Positions 24,630 to 33,554 of a stretch of DNA of 64,000 bases are shown here, piece by piece. Positions within the stretch are counted from its first letter, which is position 1. The number at the start of each line of letters is the position of its first letter. The position numbers and the translations under genes are program-made. Below the pieces are notes generated by a model, which saw nothing but the letters and a program-made list of their open reading frames with translations, was not told the DNA's origin and ran no database searches. The stretch spans positions 248,001-312,000 of the forward strand of contig NZ_SZVO01000003.1 in NCBI RefSeq assembly GCF_005280585.1, in the 5' to 3' direction. This DNA comes from Dyadobacter frigoris. Its GTDB lineage: Bacteria > Bacteroidota > Bacteroidia > Cytophagales > Spirosomataceae.

Positions 24630-27080
24630 TTAATTACTCACCCGCTCTTTTTCATCATCCGTTCCGTTATTATTATACCTGCGTTTTCTGGCAAAAGTAT
24701 CTTTTCCAAAACGATAAGTGAATGCAAATCCGATACGTTGTGTATCTGTTTTGCTCGTTTGAAAAAAGTCCGATTGTTTCAGGCTTACTGATCGGTTGTG
24801 ATAAACCCAGGAATGAAAAATATCTTCGGCCGAAATACGGATACTGCCTTTTCCGTTCCATATCTTTTTCTGAACCGAGGCATTAACACGGTACATTCCG
24901 CCCGTTACCGCCTGGCCGGTTATATCGCGACTGGCATAATAACCTCCCAGTTCAGCGGTCCAGTTTTTGCCTAAAGTCAGGTAATTATTCATTTCAAATC
25001 TGGCGATATTCAATGCAATATCCAGATTTTCATTATAAACCGCCCCTTGCGTTGTTATATGAGAAAGCCGCAGCGTTGTGTTCATATACCACCATTTCGC
25101 AGGAGAAACAGACACGGTAGTATTCAACAGCAGCATATAACCTTTGGCAATATTTTCCGGTCGGCTGGTAAAAATACTGTCTACCACCTGGGTTGTCTGG
25201 AATATAAGGTCTGAGAAACGATTGTAACTCAATCCCATGTTCAAAAATTGTTTATGCTGATATTTCAACTCGATCCGGTCCTGATACTGAGGCGTCAGAC
25301 GTGGATTTCCCGAGCTGTACGAATATTGGTCTTTAAAGAAAACAAAAGGATTAAGTAATTGATAATTAGGACGATTTATCCTTCGGACAGCCATAATCCC
25401 AAACGTATTGGATCCTTTATCATCCAGTTTGTAATTCAAAAAAATGCTTGGGAACAATCCTGTATAATTTTTCGTAAAAGTCATTTCATCCACCACTTCA
25501 TTGCCCAATTGTCTGCCACGGGCGTGCGTATTTTCAACCCTTACTCCCAACTGCGCACCGAATCGCTTCCACGCTTTTTGTCCATTCAGATACGCAGCAT
25601 TCACATTTTCGTTATATTTAAAATGATTGGATTTACCGTTATCAATCGTTTGAGAATTTCCATTGACATCGTAATAATCAAATACAAAATCATTATCAAC
25701 AACGCTGGATTTGAAACCGGCTTCCATTTTCGCCTTGTTTTTGAAAGGATGAACATAATCAGCCTTGGCAGTATAAATGTTGATATCAGAAGGTATTTCG
25801 TATAAAAAACTGGTTTTGTTATTCAGTAACCCATAAGGCAGAAAAGTGAAGTTTTCTAAAACCTGATGGGCATTTGTTTTGTATTTCAAATAGTTAACAT
25901 CGGCAGAAAATTCCCTGCCTGTTGTGTTAAGTTTGTGAAGCAAATTCAGGTTGATCCCCGTGTTCGTTCTCTTATCTGTGCTTTCTGTATTTCCGGAACC
26001 CGTGCCATTCAACTGGCTATCGGCATTGAAATTTGTACTGTTATAATTAAAATCACCGTTTCGTGTACCTCCGTTCAGGTTTACTATTACACCCAAAGTA
26101 GTTTTTGCAGTCGCAGCAAAATCCATCCCAAAATTCGCATTCAGCAAGTTATTTTTATTGACCAGGTTATTTACCAGACTGACAGTCGAAGTGAGCTGAT
26201 TAGAGACGTCATAAAATCGTCGGTCATATGTATCCAGACTATAATTTTTTTCAAAACCATAACCCAGATTAGCAAACAAATTCACCTTTTTGTAATTGTA
26301 GTTCAGGTTAAGCGCATCATTACTCCTCACGTATCTGCCTATACTGATCCCGGCAGAAATATTTCCTGTAAAACCTCCTGCCCTGTTTTTCTTTAGACGA
26401 ATATTGATAATCGCATTTCCGGAGGCATCGTACTTTGCAGGCGGATTGTCCATGAGTTCTATTTTATCCAGCATCCCGCCAGGCAAAGATTTCAAATAAG
26501 CGGCCAAATCCTGTCCGGACATATACGTGCTCCGACCATCAATCAAAACCAGCACACCACCTCTCCCATTCAGACTTATATCTCCGTTACTGCTCACAGA
26601 AACCCCAGGTGTTTTTTCCAAAACTTCCAGTGTATTACTGGTGGCACTACTGATCATGGCTTCCACATTAATCGTTGTTTTATCGATTTCCTGAACCATC
26701 AAAGGTTTTCTTGCTTTAACTGTCACCTCATTTAACGCAACACTTTTGGCCGGAAGCAAAATAATTACAGGCAGAGAAATCATAGGATGTACGCTGTCGA
26801 TCGTAAGTGTCACACTCATAAAAGACTTTTGACCAACAGCAGTTATCGCAAGCATATAACTATTGTTTTCCAGATTAGTAAACTGAAATTTCCCGTTTCC
26901 GTCCGTAATTTCACCTTTTACCATACTTGAATCAGTTGTTCTTAATAACCGGACTGTGGTTCCCGGCAGCACCTCGTTTTTTGTATCTTTTATGGTTCCG
27001 GAAATGGTTTTATCGGTCGCCTGCGCCAGTACCAAATTTGTCAAAAAAAGAATCAGGAGTAATATGTTTATCGTTTTCAT
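24630..27080 (-). CDS. TonB-dependent outer-membrane receptor with carboxypeptidase-like N-domain
   Basis: An 816-residue receptor from ATG 27080 (MKTINILLLILFLTN signal peptide); a longer frame starts at 27200 but would bury the signal. Order: carboxypeptidase-regulatory-like domain (DKTISGTIKDTKNEVLPGTT), plug (LEVLEKTPGVSVSSNGDISL, VLVLIDGRSTYMSG, MDNPPAKYDASGNAIINI) and an OMP_b-brl_3 type barrel. This group differs from SusC receptors and lacks a SusD partner. The substrate is unknown; siderophore or peptide import is common in the family. It is divergent from a LytS/LytTR sensor pair that may control it. Confidence 0.92.
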   Translation of the reverse strand: MKTINILLLILFLTNLVLAQATDKTISGTIKDTKNEVLPGTTVRLLRTTDSSMVKGEITDGNGKFQFTNLENNSYMLAITAVGQKSFMSVTLTIDSVHPMISLPVIILLPAKSVALNEVTVKARKPLMVQEIDKTTINVEAMISSATSNTLEVLEKTPGVSVSSNGDISLNGRGGVLVLIDGRSTYMSGQDLAAYLKSLPGGMLDKIELMDNPPAKYDASGNAIINIRLKKNRAGGFTGNISAGISIGRYVRSNDALNLNYNYKKVNLFANLGYGFEKNYSLDTYDRRFYDVSNQLTSTVSLVNNLVNKNNLLNANFGMDFAATAKTTLGVIVNLNGGTRNGDFNYNSTNFNADSQLNGTGSGNTESTDKRTNTGINLNLLHKLNTTGREFSADVNYLKYKTNAHQVLENFTFLPYGLLNNKTSFLYEIPSDINIYTAKADYVHPFKNKAKMEAGFKSSVVDNDFVFDYYDVNGNSQTIDNGKSNHFKYNENVNAAYLNGQKAWKRFGAQLGVRVENTHARGRQLGNEVVDEMTFTKNYTGLFPSIFLNYKLDDKGSNTFGIMAVRRINRPNYQLLNPFVFFKDQYSYSSGNPRLTPQYQDRIELKYQHKQFLNMGLSYNRFSDLIFQTTQVVDSIFTSRPENIAKGYMLLLNTTVSVSPAKWWYMNTTLRLSHITTQGAVYNENLDIALNIARFEMNNYLTLGKNWTAELGGYYASRDITGQAVTGGMYRVNASVQKKIWNGKGSIRISAEDIFHSWVYHNRSVSLKQSDFFQTSKTDTQRIGFAFTYRFGKDTFARKRRYNNNGTDDEKERVSN

Positions 27081-27326
27081 GGCTAAGTAATTTGTGTTTT
27101 TCAATGGTGATGAGCAAATATTGAATACACCGCTGGCCACATGAAATATTTGTGTTGTAACTTCCCAAATCACTGACAGAATGTGGTTTTTACGTGTCAA
27201 AACATTTTGAACTTTCAGATCAGCTTTCTGTCATGAATTCAGGGCGTTTCACCAGTTTTTTTGAAAGAATTAAATATATGAAGACAGTTTTGCCGGAAGT
27301 TTTAAACCGAGGCAAACACTATTATT

Positions 27327-28370
27327 ATGAAAAATATAAAAGTTAATGACGGCAATGATCTGATTAGAAACGGAGCTTATTTTGTGCTCTCTGCTATTGT
27401 ATCTGTGCCCATTTTTCTGGCTATTGACGCATTCATAAATGCCATGCATTTGAATGAAGACGAGGCAATTTCAGCAGCGGCAACGGGTTGTTTTCTGGGA
27501 GGCGTTTTTCTTGGGCGGTATTGTGCAGAGATATTAATGGCAGAAATCAAAAAGGTTTCAAACCTGCATGTGACCGCACTTTTCATACTGATCGTCGTTA
27601 ATATAATCTGGATCTTTTACCATGCCGACTTCCCCTTTGAGAATCACCCGGCGCTCAATCTGCTTATGTACTGGGTTCCTTTTATAGCCGTAAGCGTACT
27701 AACGGGAATCCTGATAAAATTTATTCGATTCATGTCCCAAAACGAATTGAAGGAAGCACAGACTTCTGCGGCAAACAGCCAAAGTGAATTACATCTTTTG
27801 CAGTCACAATTAAGCCCGCACTTTTTATTTAATACACTGAACAATTTGTACGGTTTGTCCATAACCCAGCATGAGAAAATACCGCCTCTATTGCTTCGTT
27901 TATCTGATTTACTGCGATATTCGGTCTATGAATCCAACCAGAGTTTTGTGCCGTTAAAAGAGGAACTGGCCTACATTGATAATTATATTGAATTCGAAAA
28001 AATCCGTATTGGCGACAGGTTACTATTGAAAACTGATATAGAAAAAATTGACAGCACAAACATCAAAATCGCTCCGATGCTTTTGATTGTTTTTATTGAA
28101 AATGCTTTCAAACATTCCAAAAACACGGCGGAAGAAAATATATTTATTGATATTTCACTGAAAACGTGGAGCAATTATATTCTGTTTTCAATTAAAAATT
28201 CCCACAATAAAGCAGCAGTTGAAGAAGGAATAACGATTAATAAAAACAGCGGATTCGGACTGGCAAATGTCAAAAAAAGACTTGAACTGTTATATCCAAA
28301 CGAAGCTGAACTGAACATTGAAGAAGATGAAATAACGTATAACGTCAACTTACGACTAAAAATAAAATAA
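27327..28370 (+). CDS. LytS/YehU-type sensor histidine kinase
   Basis: A 347-residue kinase with four membrane segments in the first 140 residues (such as GAYFVLSAIVSVPIFLAI and ALFILIVVNIIWIFYHAD). The His_kinase domain begins at QLSPHFLFNTLNNLYGL (phosphoacceptor His), followed by an HATPase part with LLIVFIENAFKHS and GFGLANVKKRLELLYP. It is 50 bp upstream of a LytTR regulator, forming a classical pair. The signal is unknown. Its divergence from the TonB receptor gene suggests a link to envelope processes (inference). Confidence 0.92.
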   Translation: MKNIKVNDGNDLIRNGAYFVLSAIVSVPIFLAIDAFINAMHLNEDEAISAAATGCFLGGVFLGRYCAEILMAEIKKVSNLHVTALFILIVVNIIWIFYHADFPFENHPALNLLMYWVPFIAVSVLTGILIKFIRFMSQNELKEAQTSAANSQSELHLLQSQLSPHFLFNTLNNLYGLSITQHEKIPPLLLRLSDLLRYSVYESNQSFVPLKEELAYIDNYIEFEKIRIGDRLLLKTDIEKIDSTNIKIAPMLLIVFIENAFKHSKNTAEENIFIDISLKTWSNYILFSIKNSHNKAAVEEGITINKNSGFGLANVKKRLELLYPNEAELNIEEDEITYNVNLRLKIK

Positions 28371-28420
28371 CCCTGAAAGTACGAACTGTCGAAAAGCCAA
28401 CAACTAACGTCTAACAGCCA

Positions 28421-29134
28421 ATGACTATATACAACTGCCTGATCGTTGATGACGAGCCTATTGCAAGAGATATCATAAAAAATTACTGCGGGCATTTGCC
28501 TTATCTGAACATCATAGCGGCCAGTGGAAATGCGTTGGAAGCGAAGGCAATATTGCATCAGCAAAAAGTTGATATATTATTTCTGGATATCAATATGCCG
28601 ATTATGGACGGCATTTCTTTTTTGAAAACGCTAAAAAATCCGCCGCAGGTTATTTTTACAACGGCTTATAAAGAATATGCATTAGATGCTTTTGACCTTT
28701 CTGCCTGTGATTATCTGCTGAAACCATTTTCGCTGGAACGTTTCATTATCGCGGTTGATAAAGCCACTGAAAAATTACAGATGCAGTTTCCGTCCAATTC
28801 AGAAAGTAATGATGTAAAAACCGAGGATTTTGTTTTTATCAAAACAGATGGAAAGATATTTAAAATCCTTTATCCGGATCTGTTATTTGCAGAAGCCAAA
28901 GGTAATAATACGAAAATCGTCACGACGCAAAACACGTTAGTACCTGCTATAACTTTTTCGGCGATTGAAGACCTTTTGCCAAAATCGCATTTCCTTCGGG
29001 TGCACCGTTCGTTCATTATTAACAAATCCAGGATTGATCATATTGAAGGGAACAGGGTTTTTATCAATAATATAGAAATCCCGATCGGGGGAAATTACAG
29101 AGAGATTTTCCTGAAACAGCTTGGATTCTCCTAA
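28421..29134 (+). CDS. LytTR-family response regulator
   Basis: A 237-residue regulator. The receiver domain has the acidic pair in LIVDDEPIAR, phosphoacceptor Asp in VDILFLDINMPIMDG, Thr in FTTAYKEYALDAF and Lys in LLKPFSLER. The LytTR DNA-binding domain (about 130-235) includes FIKTDGKIFKI, HFLRVHRSFIINKSRI and the closing IPIGGNYREIF. It is the partner of the LytS-type kinase just upstream. Confidence 0.93.
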   Translation: MTIYNCLIVDDEPIARDIIKNYCGHLPYLNIIAASGNALEAKAILHQQKVDILFLDINMPIMDGISFLKTLKNPPQVIFTTAYKEYALDAFDLSACDYLLKPFSLERFIIAVDKATEKLQMQFPSNSESNDVKTEDFVFIKTDGKIFKILYPDLLFAEAKGNNTKIVTTQNTLVPAITFSAIEDLLPKSHFLRVHRSFIINKSRIDHIEGNRVFINNIEIPIGGNYREIFLKQLGFS

Positions 29135-29378
29135 CGAACGAGACATAATAACAAAAATATATTCCTGTAAAAATCATATTATTTTCCTTTCCACCTGATA
29201 TTTTTGATTTGTCAGAAAAATACAAACTATCTCATAAATTAAGTTAAAAACCACAAAACAGGCTATTTTAAATTATTACGACAGCTACTTTTAGCAAAAA
29301 CGTTGAAAAATACCCAAGTCAAAAGCACGGAATATTTCAAATGTTAAAAGTAGTTAAAAATAAAATTTAATAACCGGG

Positions 29379-30086
29379 ATGAAAAAGTGTGTTTTGCTAT
29401 GGATGATTTTTTTATCATCAAATCATCTGTTCGCACAGGAATGGAAGAAAGACAGTATTTCAAAGAAAACTTCGATCGAAAATAAAGATTCTCTACATCC
29501 GGGAGTTTTATCGGGATCGGATTCTTCCAAAAAGAACAAAACAAAATTCGTTCCTATCCCTAAAAAAGCGGCACTTTTTGCTGCGATTTCCCCCGCCGGC
29601 GGACAAATTTATAATCGTGATTACTGGAAGGTTCCGTTGGTATTGGCTGCGTTGGCGGGAGGAACCTGGACGGCTGTTTATTGGAGAGTCCGTTACCAGG
29701 ATTTCCTTGCCGGTTATCGTTCATTTTATGATTTAAGCGATCCGGATAGTAAAACCTATGGTCAGTTAAAAGACGGGCTTAACGCAGATTCTCAGTTGCC
29801 CGTTTTTTACAGAGGGGGAATTTTGAACGGTGAACGTGATGAGGCAAGGCTTTATAATATCAATCAGGTCAAAAAAGTAAAAGATGATTATCGTCGCTAT
29901 TTTGAAACATCCGTTGTGGTCACAGCTGCGATTTATGTACTTGCTATTATTGAAGCCAACGTCGCTGCACATTTGAAAACGTTTGATATTTCAGATGATA
30001 TCAGCTTTCACATTGAACCCAAAATGAGTCAGCCTTTGGTCAAACAACCCGTTCCTGGTATTCGTCTTGTATTCTCATTTCGCTGA
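29379..30086 (+). CDS. DUF5683-domain membrane protein
   Basis: A 235-residue protein with a signal peptide (ending HLFAQ), a Ser/Lys-rich linker, and a DUF5683 domain from about residue 60: KAALFAAISPAGGQIYNRDY, then WKVPLVLAALAGGTWTAVYW and later TSVVVTAAIYVLAIIEANVAAHL. The PGxGQxYN-xxYWK-P pattern is the family hallmark. The protein probably lies in the envelope with two or three membrane segments; the function is not known. It is a single gene here. Confidence 0.88.
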   Translation: MKKCVLLWMIFLSSNHLFAQEWKKDSISKKTSIENKDSLHPGVLSGSDSSKKNKTKFVPIPKKAALFAAISPAGGQIYNRDYWKVPLVLAALAGGTWTAVYWRVRYQDFLAGYRSFYDLSDPDSKTYGQLKDGLNADSQLPVFYRGGILNGERDEARLYNINQVKKVKDDYRRYFETSVVVTAAIYVLAIIEANVAAHLKTFDISDDISFHIEPKMSQPLVKQPVPGIRLVFSFR

Positions 30087-30245
30087 GCTTTTATCTCTGC
30101 TAAACATACATTTATGCATTTTTCAAATTGATAAATAATTTTGGAACGATTATTCAACTATCCCGGTTTTTCTGTTGTTACTGTAATTTGTAACATGATT
30201 TTATAACAAGTAATAATTAATTACCTATTTGTTTAAACAACGGTT

Positions 30246-31316
30246 ATGAATGTCTTCCAAAGACTTTTCAATAATAAAAAAGGCTTAAAAATGGATACAA
30301 AAGAATCAAAAAACATAGCTTATTCCGTGCTTGATCTTGCGACAGTTGTCGAAGGAAAAACGCCTGTCGATACTTTCAAAGCAAGTCTGGAATTAGCAAA
30401 AGAAGCGGAGAAACTTGGTTATACACGCTATTGGCTGGCCGAACATCATAATATGATCAGTGTTGCCAGTTCTGCAACGGCGGTACTTATAGGTTATATT
30501 GCCGGGGGAACTTCCACAATCCGGGTTGGTTCAGGAGGGATAATGTTGCCTAATCATGCGCCGCTCGTAGTTGCAGAACAGTTTGGAACATTGGCTTCCT
30601 TATATCCCGGAAGAATTGATCTGGGTTTGGGCCGCGCGCCGGGAACAGATCAGCTTACGGCAAGGGCGATAAGAGGTGAAAACTTCAATGCTGTTCACAA
30701 TTTCCCGAATGACATTGAAACACTTCAGACTCTTTTCTCAAAAAATAATAAAAATGGCAAAATCCGTGCAATTCCTGGTGATGGATTAGAGGTTCCGATC
30801 TGGATTTTAGGATCAAGTACAGATAGTGCCCGGGTAGCAGCTGCGATGGGCTTGCCTTATGCTTTTGCCAGTCATTTTGCACCGGCCTATTTTCTGGAAG
30901 CCATTGATTTGTACAGGAAAAATTTCAGGCCTTCCATCTATCTTGACAAACCGTATGTCATGGCTTGTGTCAATGTTATAGCCGCCGAAACGGATGCAGA
31001 AGCAGAAAAATTATCGACGTCAGTTCTTCAATTCTTTTTGGGTGTAGTGAGTGGAAGTCGTAAACTTTTGCAGCCTCCGGTTGACAGCATGGATGATATC
31101 TGGAATATCCAGGAAGAACATGCCGTAAATCAAATGCTTGCCTATTCATTCATTGGCGGCCCGGAAAAGCTAAAAAAGAAACTAACCGCATTTTTTGAAA
31201 AAACACAGGTTGATGAAGTCATGGCAACGTCTCATATCTTTGACCATCAGGCAAGAATCCGATCGTACCAGCTTTTCTCACAAATTGTGCAGGAAATTAA
31301 TTCGGTTGAGGCGTAA
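30246..31316 (+). CDS. Luciferase-like (LLM-class) flavin-dependent oxidoreductase
   Basis: A 356-residue FMN-dependent enzyme of the bacterial-luciferase-like group. The TIM-barrel motifs are [66 protein letters not shown] and the C-terminal [12 protein letters not shown]. Members of this subgroup are commonly annotated as MsnO8-like or alkane monooxygenase-like; the real substrate is unknown. An alternative start at ATG 30291, preceded by an A-rich stretch, gives 341 residues and fits the family start about as well. It is followed by a strong terminator. Confidence 0.9.
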   Translation: MNVFQRLFNNKKGLKMDTKESKNIAYSVLDLATVVEGKTPVDTFKASLELAKEAEKLGYTRYWLAEHHNMISVASSATAVLIGYIAGGTSTIRVGSGGIMLPNHAPLVVAEQFGTLASLYPGRIDLGLGRAPGTDQLTARAIRGENFNAVHNFPNDIETLQTLFSKNNKNGKIRAIPGDGLEVPIWILGSSTDSARVAAAMGLPYAFASHFAPAYFLEAIDLYRKNFRPSIYLDKPYVMACVNVIAAETDAEAEKLSTSVLQFFLGVVSGSRKLLQPPVDSMDDIWNIQEEHAVNQMLAYSFIGGPEKLKKKLTAFFEKTQVDEVMATSHIFDHQARIRSYQLFSQIVQEINSVEA

Positions 31317-31328
31317 CTACCTTCGTAA

Positions 31329-31374
31329 AACAAAGCAGGCTGCTCCAAAAATCGTTGAGGCAGCCTGCTTTGTT
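31329..31374. terminator. Bidirectional terminator
   Basis: CAAAGCAGGCTGC (31331-31343) pairs perfectly with GCAGCCTGCTTTG (31360-31372), with A/T bases flanking on both sides. It separates the convergent flavoenzyme and CPBP protease genes and can serve both. Confidence 0.85.
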
Positions 31375-31388
31375 ATTTTCTTTTCAAA

Positions 31389-32291
31389 TCAGGAACATAA
31401 CGTCTGCTCAGTGTTGTAATAAGTACTTTTTGTTGACTTCTTAATATAGACCAAGAGCAAAATAAACTGGACAATCGTTATTCCAATCGGTACAAAATCA
31501 AAGTCCATAAAATCCTTCTCAATAACTTTTTTTTCGTCCCCGGATAAAAGAAAACTAACAAGGAAATTATTTATAAAGTGTACTCCGCTTACAAACGCAA
31601 GGCTTTTCCTTTCAAGTACAATAATGCAAAAAATTGCCCCAAATAGTGCCACTCCTAATACAGCTTCCAAACCGTAATCCACATGTAAAATCCCAAATAT
31701 TGCCGAACACAAAAATAGGAGGACGTAATAATTCTTAATTCTCAAAGAAAAGCTTTGCAACAGATAACCTCTAAAAATAACTTCTTCCGCGTACGATTGT
31801 ATCGCTACTGTAACGATTGATACCGGAATTAAATAAACCAAAGTAGTATCGATTCTATTGTCTAAAAAGTATTTCCAGTCATCTTCTTGATTTATTAAAG
31901 AACCTAGTAAAACCAGTGTCCCCCAAACTACTATTCCTTCCAAAACTTCATTTTTAGAAAAAAAATCAACATAATTCAACGTTGAAAAATTACGCTTGTG
32001 AATTATTTTTATTGCAAAATATATTCCTGCCAGCACCAGAAAAAATGCTAGCCCCTCCTGTAACCCATTAATTATAATTTCATAAACACTTCCTGCCAGA
32101 ACAGTCTGATTAACAAAAAATGGATCATCCGCTTCAATAATAACATATGACATGAACAATAAGCTTATCAGGACTATACTGAAGATTAGAAATCTCCACC
32201 ACTCATTTTTCCCTTTTTCAGCTAGTGCAAGAAATTGATTCTCCGATTTAAATCTCATTTGATTATTCCACAAATTATTGATAGCTAACAA
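31389..32291 (-). CDS. CPBP-family intramembrane metalloprotease
   Basis: A 300-residue polytopic protein with about eight hydrophobic segments. The CPBP (CAAX protease and bacteriocin-processing) motifs are present: EEVIFRGYLLQSF with the Glu-Glu pair and Arg, then FGILHVDYGLEA and SGVHFINNFLVSF with His and Asn of the later motifs. These proteases work in the membrane on prenylated or peptide substrates, and some give self-immunity to bacteriocins. A start at ATG 32258 (MRFKSENQFLALAEKG) would shorten it by 11 residues. The substrate is unknown. Confidence 0.9.
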   Translation of the reverse strand: MLAINNLWNNQMRFKSENQFLALAEKGKNEWWRFLIFSIVLISLLFMSYVIIEADDPFFVNQTVLAGSVYEIIINGLQEGLAFFLVLAGIYFAIKIIHKRNFSTLNYVDFFSKNEVLEGIVVWGTLVLLGSLINQEDDWKYFLDNRIDTTLVYLIPVSIVTVAIQSYAEEVIFRGYLLQSFSLRIKNYYVLLFLCSAIFGILHVDYGLEAVLGVALFGAIFCIIVLERKSLAFVSGVHFINNFLVSFLLSGDEKKVIEKDFMDFDFVPIGITIVQFILLLVYIKKSTKSTYYNTEQTLCS

Positions 32292-32315
32292 ATTACCTCC
32301 AAGCCTAAATTTGAA

Positions 32316-33521
32316 TTATTTTTTCATCCTGTTTTCAAACAAATAAACACCATGTTTATTTGCTACAACAATATCCGGTTTGCTATCTCCATTCATATCT
32401 TTTACCGTAATATTTAATCCGGAACCGGAATCATCGTCAATAATATGTTCGGTATAATAAGGCTGCCTGGCAGAATTAAACTCAAACCATAACAAAATTG
32501 GAGGATCGCTGTCACCCGGATCGTGACCGTGATGCGCGAGAAATCTTTTTCCGGTAATATAATCTTTTCGCCCGTCGCCATTCAAATCTGCCATTATTGA
32601 AGAATGCGTTTGGGCTGTTGTTTTGCTCATTAAATGTGAAACGAAATACAAACGGCCTTTTACATCCGTAATTTGTTCATGCCACCACACACCCATGGAA
32701 TGGGCTGAAGCACTGACGACATCATTTTTCCCATCGCCATTCACATCCATAATCTGCATATGCGAACAAGGTTCGCCGAGATTTGCATTATGAAAAACCC
32801 AGTTTCCCTCCTTCGGATCCTTTTTCCCTTCAAACCAGCCTTCTGCTACCGTGACATCATTAATGCCATCTTTATTGACATCTCCAAAGCCAATTCCGTG
32901 CGAAAACGGTTCCGTTCCCGGAGCATTTTCCTTACTGATCGCAAAACGTTTCCATTCCGTTTCACCTGGTTTCAAAGGTGCCTGAAGCCATATCATTTGT
33001 TTTTTAACCTTATCACCACACAGAATATCAAGCCTGCCGTCGCCGTCAATATCTACAAAATTTGGTGATTCGTTGGTAATTCCCACGCTGTCCGCAATGA
33101 TATGTTTTTTCCAGACGCCCGGTTTATTTTGTGGGTTTTCAAACCAAAAACCAGGTTTTCCAGGAAAATCCACAATGACAGCGTCATCCCAGCCATCCAG
33201 ATTTACATCCATTCCCAGATTCAAAAAGGAATTGCTATATTCAGTCAAAGGATCGAAAATACGGGAAGGCGCCATTTCATGTCGTGTCCACGTCGGCGCT
33301 TCAAACCAGTAATAACCGGCAATGATATCCATTTTCCCATCCTTGTTCACATCTGCCACGGCTGCACCTTCTGAAATAAAATCTCCGGTCAGTTTTGTCT
33401 TTTTGAAATCTTTTGAAGTGTCGGGTACTTTGGATTGCGCATACGAAATATTCGCGCAAAGACTTAAAACAAGTATTATGACAAAAGTATTCTGGTACTT
33501 TCCGCTGTATCTGATTTTCAT
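32316..33521 (-). CDS. Secreted FG-GAP/VCBS-repeat protein
   Basis: A 401-residue exported protein (signal peptide ending ISYAQ). It is built of FG-GAP/VCBS-like repeats that form a beta-propeller, seen as the recurring calcium-loop phrase DVNGDGKNDVV (also DVNKDGKMDII, DIDGDGRLDIL, DLNGDGRKDYI, DMNGDSKPDIV). Such proteins bind calcium and often sugars; enzymatic activity is not evident. It starts 33 bp after the PVC-type dehydrogenase gene on the same strand, so the two are probably co-transcribed and may act on the same extracellular substrate. Confidence 0.88.
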   Translation of the reverse strand: MKIRYSGKYQNTFVIILVLSLCANISYAQSKVPDTSKDFKKTKLTGDFISEGAAVADVNKDGKMDIIAGYYWFEAPTWTRHEMAPSRIFDPLTEYSNSFLNLGMDVNLDGWDDAVIVDFPGKPGFWFENPQNKPGVWKKHIIADSVGITNESPNFVDIDGDGRLDILCGDKVKKQMIWLQAPLKPGETEWKRFAISKENAPGTEPFSHGIGFGDVNKDGINDVTVAEGWFEGKKDPKEGNWVFHNANLGEPCSHMQIMDVNGDGKNDVVSASAHSMGVWWHEQITDVKGRLYFVSHLMSKTTAQTHSSIMADLNGDGRKDYITGKRFLAHHGHDPGDSDPPILLWFEFNSARQPYYTEHIIDDDSGSGLNITVKDMNGDSKPDIVVANKHGVYLFENRMKK

Positions 33522-33554
33522 ATTTCCTGACTTATTTTATTTCTTAAAAACCAG